From NCBI GenBank assembly GCA_023101885.1, contig JALPQD010000115.1, positions 5,881,251 to 5,945,250 of the forward strand: 64,000 nucleotides of DNA, read 5' to 3'. The notes below the pieces were generated by a model. That model saw only the letters and a list, made by a program, of their open reading frames with translations, was not told the DNA's origin and did no database searches. Positions 47,641 to 59,000 of this stretch are shown piece after piece. The DNA is from Typhlomys cinereus. Taxonomy: Eukaryota; Chordata; Mammalia; Rodentia; Platacanthomyidae. Position 1 is the stretch's first letter. The number at the start of each line of letters is the position of its first letter. Made by a program: the position numbers and the translations under genes.

Positions 47641-48478
47641 CCTCTTGAAAAGCTACACAAGGACACTATTGGTCTTAAGTGCCTAGATCTGCAAAATAGG
47701 GCAGAGCAGATTTCTCAAGGATACACTATATATCTCATAAATCCCATTAATTCCATAATATCTGGAACATGACCAAATTCTTTATGTGATAAATTTTTAT
47801 GTTTTGAGTTGGGACATTGTGATTATCTTAAATAAATGATGTCTTTCCTAGAAAAAGGTATTGCTGTACTGATTTAAATCATGCTCCATTTTTTTTTTAA
47901 ACTCCAGGTCACATCTTTTGTCCTCACCCATCAACCAGCATGAATCCGAGTGGGAGTGGTAGGAATTAAAAATAAGGTTTTGGGTCAGAGGGAGCTAGGA
48001 TGTCCCTCATCATCCAAGCTGATTTTGTTTGTAACAAACACCAGTATATATAGGAAAAGTCCAGAGGCCAGAAGATCAAATTCTTTATAGGATCATGTTA
48101 AACACACATTGTAAAACTTATCTAGGCTAGCAAGAAAAAGCAGAAGTGACATGGGACCAGACATGATGTGATACACAGATTAACATATTTAATGGTCTCA
48201 GTTTACAGGAAAGAAGCCCCAAAGAGAACATATTAGTATTACTGGTCCTGAGAACAAAAGGCAGATCTGAGAAGGTGATCCAAATTCTCAATCAAAGAGA
48301 AATCTTTCTGTAACTATGTCAGAATGTGCCAATGCAGCTTGAGGAGCAGGTTTAGGCCTTGGCACCCCCCCAATCTTTGGTATAAGTTTTCTGTTATTAC
48401 GTTCCTTTTAGACATTTTAATATGGGACAGCTTTTTCTGTTTAAATGCCATAGTCAAAGCTCTTAGAGATCCTTTCTT

Positions 48479-48769
48479 TTTTTTTAATTTTTTTTTATTT
48501 ATTCAATTGTGCGTGTATGCATGTGTGCGTGTGTGTGTATGTATGTATGTATGTGTGTGTAGAACCACGGACGAATTCGCGAACCACCATGGACGCCTCC
48601 ACCTTCTCCTTTACTCTGCCCCGGGATTCACAGGCTCCGCCCTACCAGGACCAGAAACGCAGGCCGCCCCCGCTTCCGCCTGGCGTCTATACGTGGGGTA
48701 TAGGATCCGAACTCAGGACCTTCTGCCTGCAAGGCAGAAGCTTAACCCTTGAGCCACCTCTCCAGCCCC
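48479..48769 (-). repeat. Young B2-type SINE with perfect target-site duplication
   Basis: Near-consensus copy flanked by the perfect 13-base repeat 'gagatcctttctt' at 48466-48478 and 48770-48782. Confidence 0.92.
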
Positions 48770-48974
48770 GAGATCCTTTCTTATAGAACACTAAGTTTCA
48801 AAGGAGACAATATTAGTTGATATATTAAGGTTCTCTAGAGGAACAGATTCTACAGAAAGAAATTTCTAAGCCTATTTTGTGGGAGATGGTTAGCCCTGGA
48901 TGTAGCTGTTCCTGAAGCCACTGTCTCTTTTGAACTCATCAGTTATTTGAGACAAAATAAAGGATCAACAAAAA

Positions 48975-50350
48975 CTTTTTTTTATATTAATACATTTTTT
49001 ATTATTATTTCAGCTCATACAAACTTAATAAGTACACCAGTTCCCTCCCTCCCTCCTCCTCCCCCCGTACCCCCTCTGCTCCTCCTCCCCACCCCCCTCC
49101 CTTCCCATCCCCCAGTGCCTCCCGCCCCCCAATTCCCAGAGAGTCCTTTCTTGTGCATGCCTGATTTTCCTCTGGGCCCTCCTCTCCGATGACGTACAAG
49201 GACCCAGTGGCCTTTCCCTGAACCCTTTCCCGTGTTCCCCGTAGGTATAGGAACACTGCTGTGGCTGCCAATCCCTTGCCTCCAAGGATCTTGGTGCCTT
49301 TAGCAGATGCTAGACTTTGTGAGGTCAATAGTGTGTTGGACAATGCGCAGGGCATGCAATGTCCAATTATGATTGCTTCAGCCCTAACTTGTATGGAGTA
49401 TCTTACATATCATTGCTCCTCCCATCCTTTTGCTCTTACACCCTTACCGCCTCCTCTTCCGCAAATTTCCCTGAGCTTCAGGATGGGGAGAGATTAAGCT
49501 GGCCTAGTTCTAGGTGGTTGATATAGAGTCTCTGAAGTTCTGGCTTGTGGTTTGTTGGTTTTCTTTTGCAGTTTTGCTGCTCCTGCAATGCCCTTCGCTC
49601 CATCCTGTTGGGCATTGTAGGTTACCCCCGGCCAGAGACAAAAAGCTGTTAAACTAGAGTCTTGTGATAAAAGCACATTCAAAGGTAGATGTAATAAAAG
49701 TGGGAAACCACAGTGAGGGAGGGGTCTATCACCAATTTGCACAACGGTTACTTTTTATCTGCCACACTATATGCCCTCCTCTTCTGGTACTACCCCCTCA
49801 GTAGTAAATGATCAGGAACAAAAGTCTGTGAACTTAATCAGATGTCTCATTACTTATTTGAGTCTTTGATGGAGGCCTATTTTCTCTTCTGTAACATGGT
49901 CCCTTCTCTCCTTGCTTCTGGTGTGGCCCTCCTACCCCATCCCTCCTGTTCATAATTACTGTCTCAAGGTGGGCTGGGTGGGTTTGGTACTAGGAGCCAC
50001 CTATTAGGGAGTACATACGGTGCTTAATTTTCTGGGTCTGGGATACTTCACTTAATATAATTGTTTCTAATGACATCCATTTCCTGGCAAATTCCAGTAA
50101 TTCATCATTTTTGATGACTGAGTAGTACTCCATTGTATAGATGTACCACCTTTTCCTTATCCACTCATCAACTGTTGGACATTTGGGTTGATTCCATGAC
50201 TTTGCTATTGTAAAAAGTGCTGCTATGAACATGGTCGTGCTTGTACTATCGAGGTGAATTTTTGCTGTATGTGGGTTTATTCCCAGAAGTGGGATAGCAG
50301 GGTCATATGGCATTTCAATCTTTAGTTTCTTTAAGAATAGGAGGACCCTT
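48975..50350 (-). mobile_element. 5'-truncated L1: end of ORF2 plus 3'UTR
   Basis: On the - strand 50313-49990 encodes a typical L1 ORF2 C-terminus (MPYDPAIPLLGINP ... WIRKRWYIYTMEYYSVIKND), followed by the 3'UTR, the G-rich tract (C-rich as shown at 49040-49130) and an A-rich end at about 48975. L1 ORF2 is the reverse transcriptase/endonuclease polyprotein; only its last ~110 residues remain, so the copy is dead. Confidence 0.92.
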
Positions 50351-50540
50351 TCTTAAGTGTCACCAGCATTGAGTTGTTGCACAGAGTTGCCCTAGAGAAG
50401 GAAGTGAGCAGGCACACAAAGAAAGGCTGTGCTTAAATGAGACTGGGAAGCCTATGTGGCCACATATGTCTATAATCATTTGGGAAGTTGTTGCAGGAAG
50501 GTCTTGAGTTGAGTCCTGCAACATGGAAAACTCCTATTTT

Positions 50541-51130
50541 ATTTTTTTATTTTTTTTTAACATTTTTTATTATTATTTCCCCTCATACAAACTTAGTAGG
50601 TACACCGGTTCCCTCCCTCCCTCCTCCTCCCCCCGAACCCCCTGCTCCCCCTCCCGTCACCCCTCCTTCCCCATCCCCCAGTGCCTCCCCCCCAAACCCG
50701 GAGAATCCTTAATGTGCATGCCAGACTCTCCTCTGGGTCCTCCTCTCCGATGACGTACAAGGACACAGTGGCATTTCTCTGAACCCTTTCCTGTGTTTCC
50801 CTTAAGCATAGGAACACTACTGTGGCTGTCAATCCCTTGCTTCCAAGGATCTTGGTGCCTTTAGCAAATGCTAGACTTTGTGGGGTCAATAGTGTGTTGG
50901 ACATTGTGTGGGCATGCAAAGTCCAATTATGATTGCTTCGGCCCTAACTTGTGTGGAGTATCTTGCATATCATTACTCCTCCCATTCTTGTGCTCTTACA
51001 ATCTTACTGCCCCCTCTTCCGCAAATATCCCTGAGCTTCAGGATGGGGAGAGATTAGGCTGGCCTAGTTCTAGGTGGGTGATATAGAGTCTCTGAAGTTC
51101 TGAATTGTGGTTTGTTGATTTTCTTTTGCA
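50541..51130 (-). mobile_element. 5'-truncated L1 3'UTR with target-site duplication
   Basis: Bounded by 16-base repeats with one mismatch: 'ggaaaactcctatttt' at 50525-50540 and 'ggaaaacttctatttt' at 51131-51146. Contains only the G-rich tract and 3'UTR. Confidence 0.88.
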
Positions 51131-51499
51131 GGAAAACTTCTATTTTTAAAGAAGAAAAAGATGGAAAGTTTTTGGGCTGGGGGAGAGAGTGCCCCTACCA
51201 ACTGGAGGGAGCAACAGGGACTGATGATAGAATGGCAGAGCCTTAAACCTCCACTTACCCTCTCTGGAGGATTTGATGGAGATAATGCTTCCATGTCTGT
51301 GATTTGTTCTTAGGCACCTTCACCTTGTGAGCAGCAATGTGAGTCCTTGCTAGCAAACCTGTGGTCACTTTTAGCCAAGTCCAGCACTGACATGTATATA
51401 AAGGTTGTTTCAGTCCTACTGTGCTTCTTCATGCACTGAAAAAGAAGAGGACTGATTGACTTACCACCTTCCATCAAACGCCCTGTAATAGGCAAATCA

Positions 51500-51790
51500 T
51501 AGTCCTCCAAAAATAATTACCATCTCATCTCCAGAAGCTATTCGGAGATCACAACAGGGAGTTAAGGCTGCAGACAGAATTAAGGTTGCTAATCAGCTGA
51601 CTTTAAAATAAGCAGAGGATCCTGGCCTATGTAAATGGTCCAATTGTAAATGGGGAAGAGAGTTGTGGAAAAGTCAGAATCGGAGAAATGGAGTCATTGT
51701 GAGAAAGATGACCTTCCAGGGTGGTGCTGGGGATGGAGGAAATGGATTTTCTCCTATGACTTGACGACTTCATGTTAGTCTGATGAGGCC
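51500..51790 (+). repeat. Ancient mammalian interspersed repeat
   Basis: 'gaattaaggttgctaatcag' and 'tttaaaataagcagaggatc' belong to an old mammalian repeat seen in antisense elsewhere. Name uncertain. Confidence 0.5.
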
Positions 51791-52254
51791 CATTTTAGAT
51801 TTCTCTTCCAAAGTTGTAATGCAGAAAGTTTGTATTGCTTTGGGCCACAAAGACTGGTAATTTTTCACAAGTGCAACAGGAAATAAATATAGTGTCCCAT
51901 GGAGGAGAAAAGTTCAGTGCTTGATGGATTTGGCAGCAAAAGGAAATCAATAAAGACAATGGTGGGTGTTGAGTGATGGCCAGGCCTACCATTGCCACCA
52001 TAATCCCAGAGCCCATGCACATTTCTCAGAGGAATGACATGTCCATCAGTAATGATGGCTCTGACAACCTATTAGCAGGCAGTGGGGAGATCCAAACCAG
52101 TAATTTCCCGTAATGCCTTGATTCAAACTCATACTTACTGAGATCTATTAGAATAAATTCCAAATTTAATTCTGCAAACTTAATCTGCAGAATATCTTGG
52201 AATGATTCATATCCCATAGTTAACTTATTAGTTACATAATGTTTTGTTCATTTA

Positions 52255-52492
52255 CAATCTTTTGAAGATATGTCTCTGTGTATACAAGAGGGTACTTGAT
52301 TGTATATACCTGCAGAGGCCCAAGGGTGACTTTGGGAATCATCCTAGAGTGTTCCACCTCCTTATTGCATTACTCTTGGGTTTCTCAGGCTATCTTCCTA
52401 GCATAGTTTACTTGGGATTTGGGGATCCAAACTTAGTTCCTTTTGCTTTCAAGGAAAAGGCTTTATTCCCACTGAACCATCTTCCCAGCCCA
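52255..52492 (-). repeat. B2-type SINE, diverged
   Basis: Reversed body 'ggcccaagggtgactttggg' with end 'aaccatcttcccagccc'. Confidence 0.75.
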
Positions 52493-52721
52493 TATATGAC
52501 TTTACAAAGCTCAGACTGCATTCTCTCCCTTTAGTTCTTTCAGATGAAGAGCAGAATGATTGTCAATGGCTAAAGGCAGTTGTAGTAAAACAAAACCTAG
52601 AAAAGCTTCATGCTTAAGAGAGAAAACCACATCTTGTATTTGTGGCTTTTGGTATTCTACCTAGATAAACTTCTCGAGTAACAACTATAGAAATCATCTG
52701 TGAAAGTCTTTGAAGTCACTT

Positions 52722-52762
52722 TAAAAATATTTAATTAATTAATTAACTAATTAATTAATTTA
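52722..52762. repeat. (TTAA)n simple repeat
   Basis: About ten TTAA/TAAT units, serving as the tail of the SINE that follows. Confidence 0.85.
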
Positions 52763-52996
52763 TTGAGTATCAGAGGGCACTATGTGTTCCTGCAAAGGAC
52801 CAAGAGTGATTTTAAAAATCATCTTGGATTGCTTCTACTTCCTTCTTGCTTCACTCTGGGATTTTCCAGAGCTCTGCCCACCAACGCCAGAAGTACAGGT
52901 CACTGTTTCCACCTGTCATTTTTTCATGGGACCCGAACTCAGGATCTTCTGCTTTCCAGACAGAGTCTTAACCCCTGAGCCATGTCTCCAGCCCTG
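52763..52996 (-). repeat. B2-type SINE
   Basis: Reversed copy ending 'gagccatgtctccagccc'. Confidence 0.82.
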
Positions 52997-52999
52997 AAG

Positions 53000-54775
53000 T
53001 CACTTTTTGAAACCATTATCACATTTTGATAATAGCATCTGTTCTTATCCCAGTAAGTCTCTAAAATGGAGTGCACGGCCCTTTCCCTTTGGACGTGTTT
53101 CTCATCTGCAATAAGATTTGCTCTGTCTTGCTCATACCTCTGAAACATGTGCTTTCTATTCTGGACTGTCTCTCCCATCTCAGTCCATGCCATGGGCTCG
53201 CCTCTCCTTCTGTCCTCTCAGAGGGCACCCTGTGCTTCCTTGATGGCCCAGCTCATGATCAGGTTAATTAGCTTGTCCAGCAGGGCTCTAAGAAGCCATT
53301 GCCCTGCTTACCCTATTCATAGCAGACTGACGAGCGCTTCCTTTTCATTCTGCTCTTAGATGTACAATTTCTTCTTATTTTCCACGGATCTCCAAAGTGC
53401 CATAACACTGAAAAATAATTGTTGGTCTATCCATTGCCCAAAACTTTTAAAGAGAAGTTGGTTTGTAGCTGTTTATCTTGTTTCTGCTAAAGAATGTGAG
53501 AAACATTAAATTCAGTTTCATTTCAAGTGGAAGCATTGTTCCAACCAGGCTAAAAAGTCCTGTTTGTGGTACCCACTCACATTTTTTTTTCCCACCAAGT
53601 CTGAATAGACATAGAAAGTTGGAGACTAAACTCTTCAACACTGGATTTTACTTAACTGCCTGTAGTCGGATACTTTCTTTCACCTGTCCTGAGGATATTT
53701 CATAATCATCTACATAGGAGACATGGCTTTTCAAACAAGAAATCAAACATAGTTCTGATTTCTTCCAAAAGTCACTTGGTACATATTGGTTACATCAAAC
53801 TTGCAGCGTGGCATCTGTTTTAATCAGATGGAGTAATAAATGCAATGCTTCAGGCTGAAAAATGGTGTGGATTTTTTTCCACCCCAAATGGCCAGATCCT
53901 TCATGTTTTCCCCACTATTACTAGGAGGGAAGATAAAGCCACCCTTATTCTGTTTAGTTGACTGCCTGAGGGACAGGTTTTCTTCATTTAGTTTCATTGG
54001 TACATTAGCATGTGTATAGAGGCTTGAACATTACAAATGTCTGTAATTGTTTGCATCGCTGTAGGGAATATAATGTTGTTAATATCTATTACTGGACTAA
54101 ATGAATGAATTAAGTAGCCAGAAACAAATATGATTGTCAAGCATGATTTAGTTGGCACATAGTTTGGAACAGCTGCCAATTTAATAAAGGGTTAGGAAGA
54201 GGTGAAATGTTATTTGCAAGTATTAGCGTTGCACACCTGGTTCCCCACTAGGTGGAGGCGTTGCTTTGTTCAAAGCCAGGTACAGCCAGGACACTGCAGC
54301 GAGGCACAGTGAATAGGAGGTATGGACTTTTACCTTCATTCTGCATTCCATTGCTTTGTATCTATTGTTACTTTGTGCAAGCTTTGTCGCTTTGCAGTGG
54401 GCAATAAAATTAAGTGGGGATCAAATCAAAACGAGGCAAGGGTAGGAGCATAAACTCCATGGGGAGAGGGGGCGAAGGTTTCCTTTAGTTCTTTAATGTC
54501 CGGACTTGTCATCTCTTCTCTGTTCTTGTATGCACAGTTATAAGTGGTTGCCTGGGGTCTCTTTACTTTTAACATTACTGATATACATTCTAATATACAT
54601 TCAATTTGACATTCTGATATATTCTGATTCTTTACGGTATCCTGTTTCATCATAGATTACTATTTGGAACCTTCCACTTTTTGTTATTAGCTAGAGAGCT
54701 ATGCTTGTTTACATTAGCTGTTTTATTCTTGTAACAATTCTGAAGACAGAGGTTATGATCCACTGTCAGCCAGGA
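53000..54775. other. Unique non-coding stretch
   Basis: About 1.8 kb without recognisable repeats or coding features; short frames on both strands look random. It may include ancient repeat remnants. Confidence 0.4.
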
Positions 54776-54779
54776 GGCA

Positions 54780-54882
54780 GTCAGCTAGTGTGGTAGTGCA
54801 TGCCTATAATCACAGCACCTGTAAGCTGTGGTTGAAGAATGGCTGCACTGTCAGACCTGCCTCGACCCTCAAAAGCTTCTGA
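54780..54882 (+). repeat. B1-like SINE, diverged
   Basis: 'ctagtgtggtagtgcatgcc' and 'tataatcacagcacctgtaa' are B1 landmarks. Confidence 0.6.
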
Positions 54883-55384
54883 AGTGATCCTCAACTACAG
54901 CTAGCATCAAAACAGCCCTTGTTGGGGGAAAAGATCAGGAGTAAATAAAATCTCCAGGGCAGGAGATGAACATTCAACCTTCTAGGCAAGAAGTGGCCTG
55001 AAAGCGACCAACACGATATCTCTGTTGTGTTGATTTTATCCCATGTGTCCTAGTGCCTTCTGGGAATTTATTTGATCTAATGACTGGCATTACTTAAAAA
55101 GTTTTCCTCCTCCTCAACTATGGGATTTAGTTCCAGATGTCACCTAGACCACTGAGAACTTACCTTGTAAGCATAGCTATGAAGAATTTTTAGTTAAGGC
55201 AAGTCTCTGAAAAGTCTGTAGGCGATTACCTAATTGGTGTGGCAAGACGTAGCCCATAGTGCATGTGATCATGCCCTGGGAAGATAGAATTGAGAGAAAG
55301 CTAGTTGGCATCGGCATACTTGCAAGTTAGAAAGCATGACCATCTCTCAGTCCTTCCTGTGGATAGGATGCAAATAGTTTCCTT

Positions 55385-55800
55385 GCGTTATAGTTAGTCA
55401 TAGGTGTCAACTTGACAGCCGAGGGTTTGAGCTCTGGACACATTTGTGGAGAATTAGTAGTTGAGTTGAGCTCAGAGTGAACCTGAAGGAGATTGTCTAG
55501 CTGATGGAGAAGGCCCAGCCTATGGTGGGTGGGATTAGGCCCTGAAATAAAATACAGACAGCTGTTTGAGAGAGTTGGCATTCTTTTGTACACTTGGCCA
55601 GATATGCTGTCTGGCAAGCAAAGATCATCCCTCTCTCAGCCATTACATAGAGATGGTGTGGCCAGTTCCCTCAGCCCTGGTGTTGGTGCATGCTGTCCTG
55701 TCAATCTGGACTGAGAACTGGACTGTGGTAAAGAAATAAACCCCTTAATCCCTTAAGCTGGTTGGTCATTTGTCCACAACCATGCTGGCAAACTGCAACA
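55385..55800 (+). repeat. Solo MaLR-type LTR (TGTCAACTTGACA family)
   Basis: Third near-complete copy of the family at 10381 and 43870. AATAAA near 55735 in 'aagaaataaaccccttaatc'. Confidence 0.75.
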
Positions 55801-55924
55801 AGTATAGAGCTAGAACATTTTTAAAGATGCTTGTTAGATATTTGAATTTCTTCTTGTAAGAAGTTTCTTTTCAGTTCTATAGCCTATTTTTAATAGGGGC
55901 TATTTACTTGCTTGGTATTTAATT

Positions 55925-57325
55925 TTTCAAGTTCTTTGTGTAGTCTGTATGTTAGTCAGTCTTCTATTGGATGTTAGTGAAGATGCTCTCCTTTTTTTCT
56001 CTGCCTTTTTGCTTAACAGCTTCTTTTGCTGAGAAAAACCTTTTTAATTTTATATAGTCCCACTTGTTTAGTATCAGACTTATTTTTTGTGACTTTGGGG
56101 TCCTATTGAGGAAATGCTGGCTAAGGCCAATCAATTCAAGGGTATTCCCTATTTTTTCTTCTAGGAGTTTAATAGTTGCTGGCCTAACATTGAGATCTTT
56201 GATACATTTGGAGTTGATTTTCATGCAGGGAGACATATAAGGGTCCAATTTCATTCTTCTGCATGCAAATATCCAGTTTTGCTAGCATCATTTGTTAAAG
56301 ATGCTGTTCTTTTTCCAATAGGCTTTTTTGATACATATGTCAAAAATCAAGTTAACCTATTGGTGAGTGCACTTATGTTTGGGTCTTCAATTCTAATCTA
56401 TTAATCTATGTCTTTTTTGGAGTCAGTACCATGCTGTTTATTATTAGTATGGCTTTATAGTGTAGTTTAAGGTCTGGTACCGTGATACCTTCCACAGAGT
56501 TTTCATTACTCAAGATTGTTTTTGCTATCCTGGGTCTTTTATGTTTCCATATTAAATTTGAGATTGTTTTTTATTAATTTCTGTATTGGGTTGGAATTTT
56601 TATTGGTATTACATTGAATCTGTATATTGCTTTTGGTAGAATGGTCTTTTTAACAATGTAAATTCTGCTGATTCAGAAGCATGGGAGGTCTTTCCATCTT
56701 CTAATGTCTTCTTTAACCTCTCAGGTCTTTCTCACTTTCTTTATCCTTGGTGTATAGAACCATTGATCTTTGAACCTTAATTTTGTAGCCTATCACTCAT
56801 TCTACTGAACTTGTTTATTAGTTCCAGGGGCTTCTCTGCAGATTCTTTAGGGTCTTTGGAGTATAGCATCATGCTATCTGCAAATAGGAATAACCTGATT
56901 TCTTCTTTTTCAAGTTGTATCCCTTTTATCTCCCTTCCTTGTTTTATGGGTTTGGCTAAGACTTCAAGCACAATGTTGAATAGAAGTGGTGAGAGTGGGC
57001 AGGCTTGTCTAGTTCCTGATCAGAGTGGGAATACTTTCAGTTTTTCACCATTTAGCATGATTTTTGCTATAGGCTTGCTGAATATGGGTGGCCTTTATTA
57101 TATTGAAAACTGTTTCTTGCAACCCTATTTTCTACAATGTATTTATTAAAAAGGAGTATTGGATTTTTGCCAAAAGCTTTTTCAGCATCAATCGAGAATC
57201 ATGTGATTTTTTTGTCCTTGCATTTGTTTATATAGTAAATTATAGATTTATGTATATTGAATCAGCCTTGTATTTCTGGAATAAACCCAACTTGATCACA
57301 GTTGTTGCAATTCATCTGCATTTTG
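55925..57325 (-). mobile_element. L1 ORF2 internal fragment (reverse-transcriptase region), degraded
   Basis: On the - strand, 56971-56777 reads [35 protein letters not shown], the RT active-site region; 56254-55964 reads MKLDPYMSP ... SQKISLILNKWDYIKLKRF, further along ORF2. The conserved FADD core is FADS here, so a catalytic Asp is lost. Frames between the two pieces are broken. No 3'UTR is attached. Confidence 0.9.
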
Positions 57326-57344
57326 CTGATAAAATCATGACAAA

Positions 57345-58330
57345 AACTGCTTAATGGAACAAAGGGTTTATTTGCTTACAACAGTCTGGTTACAGTTCTT
57401 AATCCAGCTTGAAGGGAGGGCCTCACATTAACACCAGGATTGAGGGAACTTGTCACAGGGATGATTCTTACTTGCTAGACCAGCATGGTCTGGCCAAGTA
57501 TACACAAGGATGCCAACTTTCTTTTATTATTATTATTATTATTATTATTTCTGCTCTTACAAAACTAATAGGTACACCGGTCTCCTCCCTCCCTCCACCT
57601 TCCCCATCTTCCTGCTCCCCCTCCCCTCTCCCCTCCCTCCCCATCCCCCAGTGCCTTCCCGCCCAATCCCCGAGCATCCTTTACTGTGCATGCCAAACTC
57701 TCCTCTGGGTCCTTCTCTCTGATGAGGTGCAAAGACCCAGGGGCATATCCCAGAACCCTTTCCTGTGTTCCCCTTAAGCTTAGGAACACTATTGTGACTG
57801 TCAGTCCCTAGCCTCCAAGGATCCTAGTTCCTTTAGTCCATGCTAAACTTTGTGGGGTCAATAATGTGTTGGACATAACGCAGGTCATGCAAAGTGCTAT
57901 TACGATTGCTTCGGCCCTAACTTGTGTGGAGTATCTTGCATATCGTTACTCTTTCCATCCTTGTGCTCTTACAATCTTACTGCCCCATCTTCCGCAAATT
58001 TCCCTGCGCTTCAGCATGGGGAGAGATTAGGCTGGCCCAGTTCCAGGTGGTTGATATAGAGTCTCTGATGTTCTGAATTTGTCGATTTTTTTTTCTTCCG
58101 TTTTGTTGCTCCTGCAATGCCCTTGGGATGTCAACTTTCTTAACCAGCTCTCTGTATTTTATTAACCTGTCTAGGCCTAGTCCTAGTTCTAGTCACCATG
58201 GGTTGGACCTTCCCATCAACTAGACTTGTACAGATTTGCTTTGGGCTTAACTCAACTACAAATTCCCTACAAATGTGCCCAGAGCTCAAAACCTCAGCAA
58301 TCAAGTTGACATCTGTGCCTAACTATAATA
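57345..58330 (-). repeat. MaLR-type LTR split by an L1 insertion
   Basis: The outer LTR (57345-57522 and 58126-58330) reads on the - strand from 'tatagttaggcacagatgtc' through 'aacttgattgctgaggtttt' and belongs to the same family as 10381, 43870 and 55385. Confidence 0.75.
57523..58125 (-). mobile_element. L1 3'UTR inserted in a MaLR LTR
   Basis: The 3'UTR, G-rich tract and (TTA)n-expanded tail (57524-57552) are bounded by 15-base repeats with one mismatch: 'ggatgccaactttct' at 57508-57522 and 'ggatgtcaactttct' at 58126-58140. Confidence 0.9.
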
Positions 58331-58865
58331 ATAGTGGATGATCTTTTTGTTATGTTTTGTATCTGGTTTGCTAGAATGTTGTTGAGAACCTTTGCATCTG
58401 TGTTCATCAATGAAATTAGCTTTTTGTTAACAGGAGCCTAAATTCAATTCTTCTTTTGTTTTAGAGGAAGACAGAGGTCTCCGCGAATGGGAGTCATACA
58501 GTAGGTGCCACGTGCTTACATGTGCTTTTATGATATTCAAAAAATATCATAAAAATTCTAAAGAGCTAATATTGAAAGCTGTTCTGTCACAGCCAAGGTT
58601 TCAGAAAGAGTTCCAGTTCCTTAAATGTTGATATTGCTTAACTCAGTCTTGAGTTCCACTACCCAGTCCCACTAGGATGTGTGCTTCAGGAAAACTGCTA
58701 GGTAGCTTGATGTGTGGGTTCTGGAGTGTGAGAATCAGTGGGCTTGCCTTGGGGGATTGTAGGGGGAAAGACAGAGCTGCACGGATGATTCCTCCTTCTA
58801 GGGAACTGGAAAAGGGGTGTACTACTATTTGGTGAAAGCAGCTGAATGAGGTTATTTATTTTTGT

Positions 58866-58869
58866 GAGT

Positions 58870-58924
<55 letters not shown>
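58866..58924. repeat. (TG)n microsatellite
   Basis: Long dinucleotide run, the tail of the adjacent truncated SINE. Confidence 0.92.
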
Positions 58925-58925
<1 letters not shown>

Positions 58926-59000
58926 TATGTCTAGTATCTGAACTCAGGATCTTCTGTTTGTGAGGCAGAGTTTTAACCCATGAGCCTCCTCCCCAGCCAG
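58925..59000 (-). repeat. Truncated B2-type SINE
   Basis: Only the head half remains: 'gtatctgaactcaggatctt' through 'gagcctcctccccagcc'. Confidence 0.7.
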
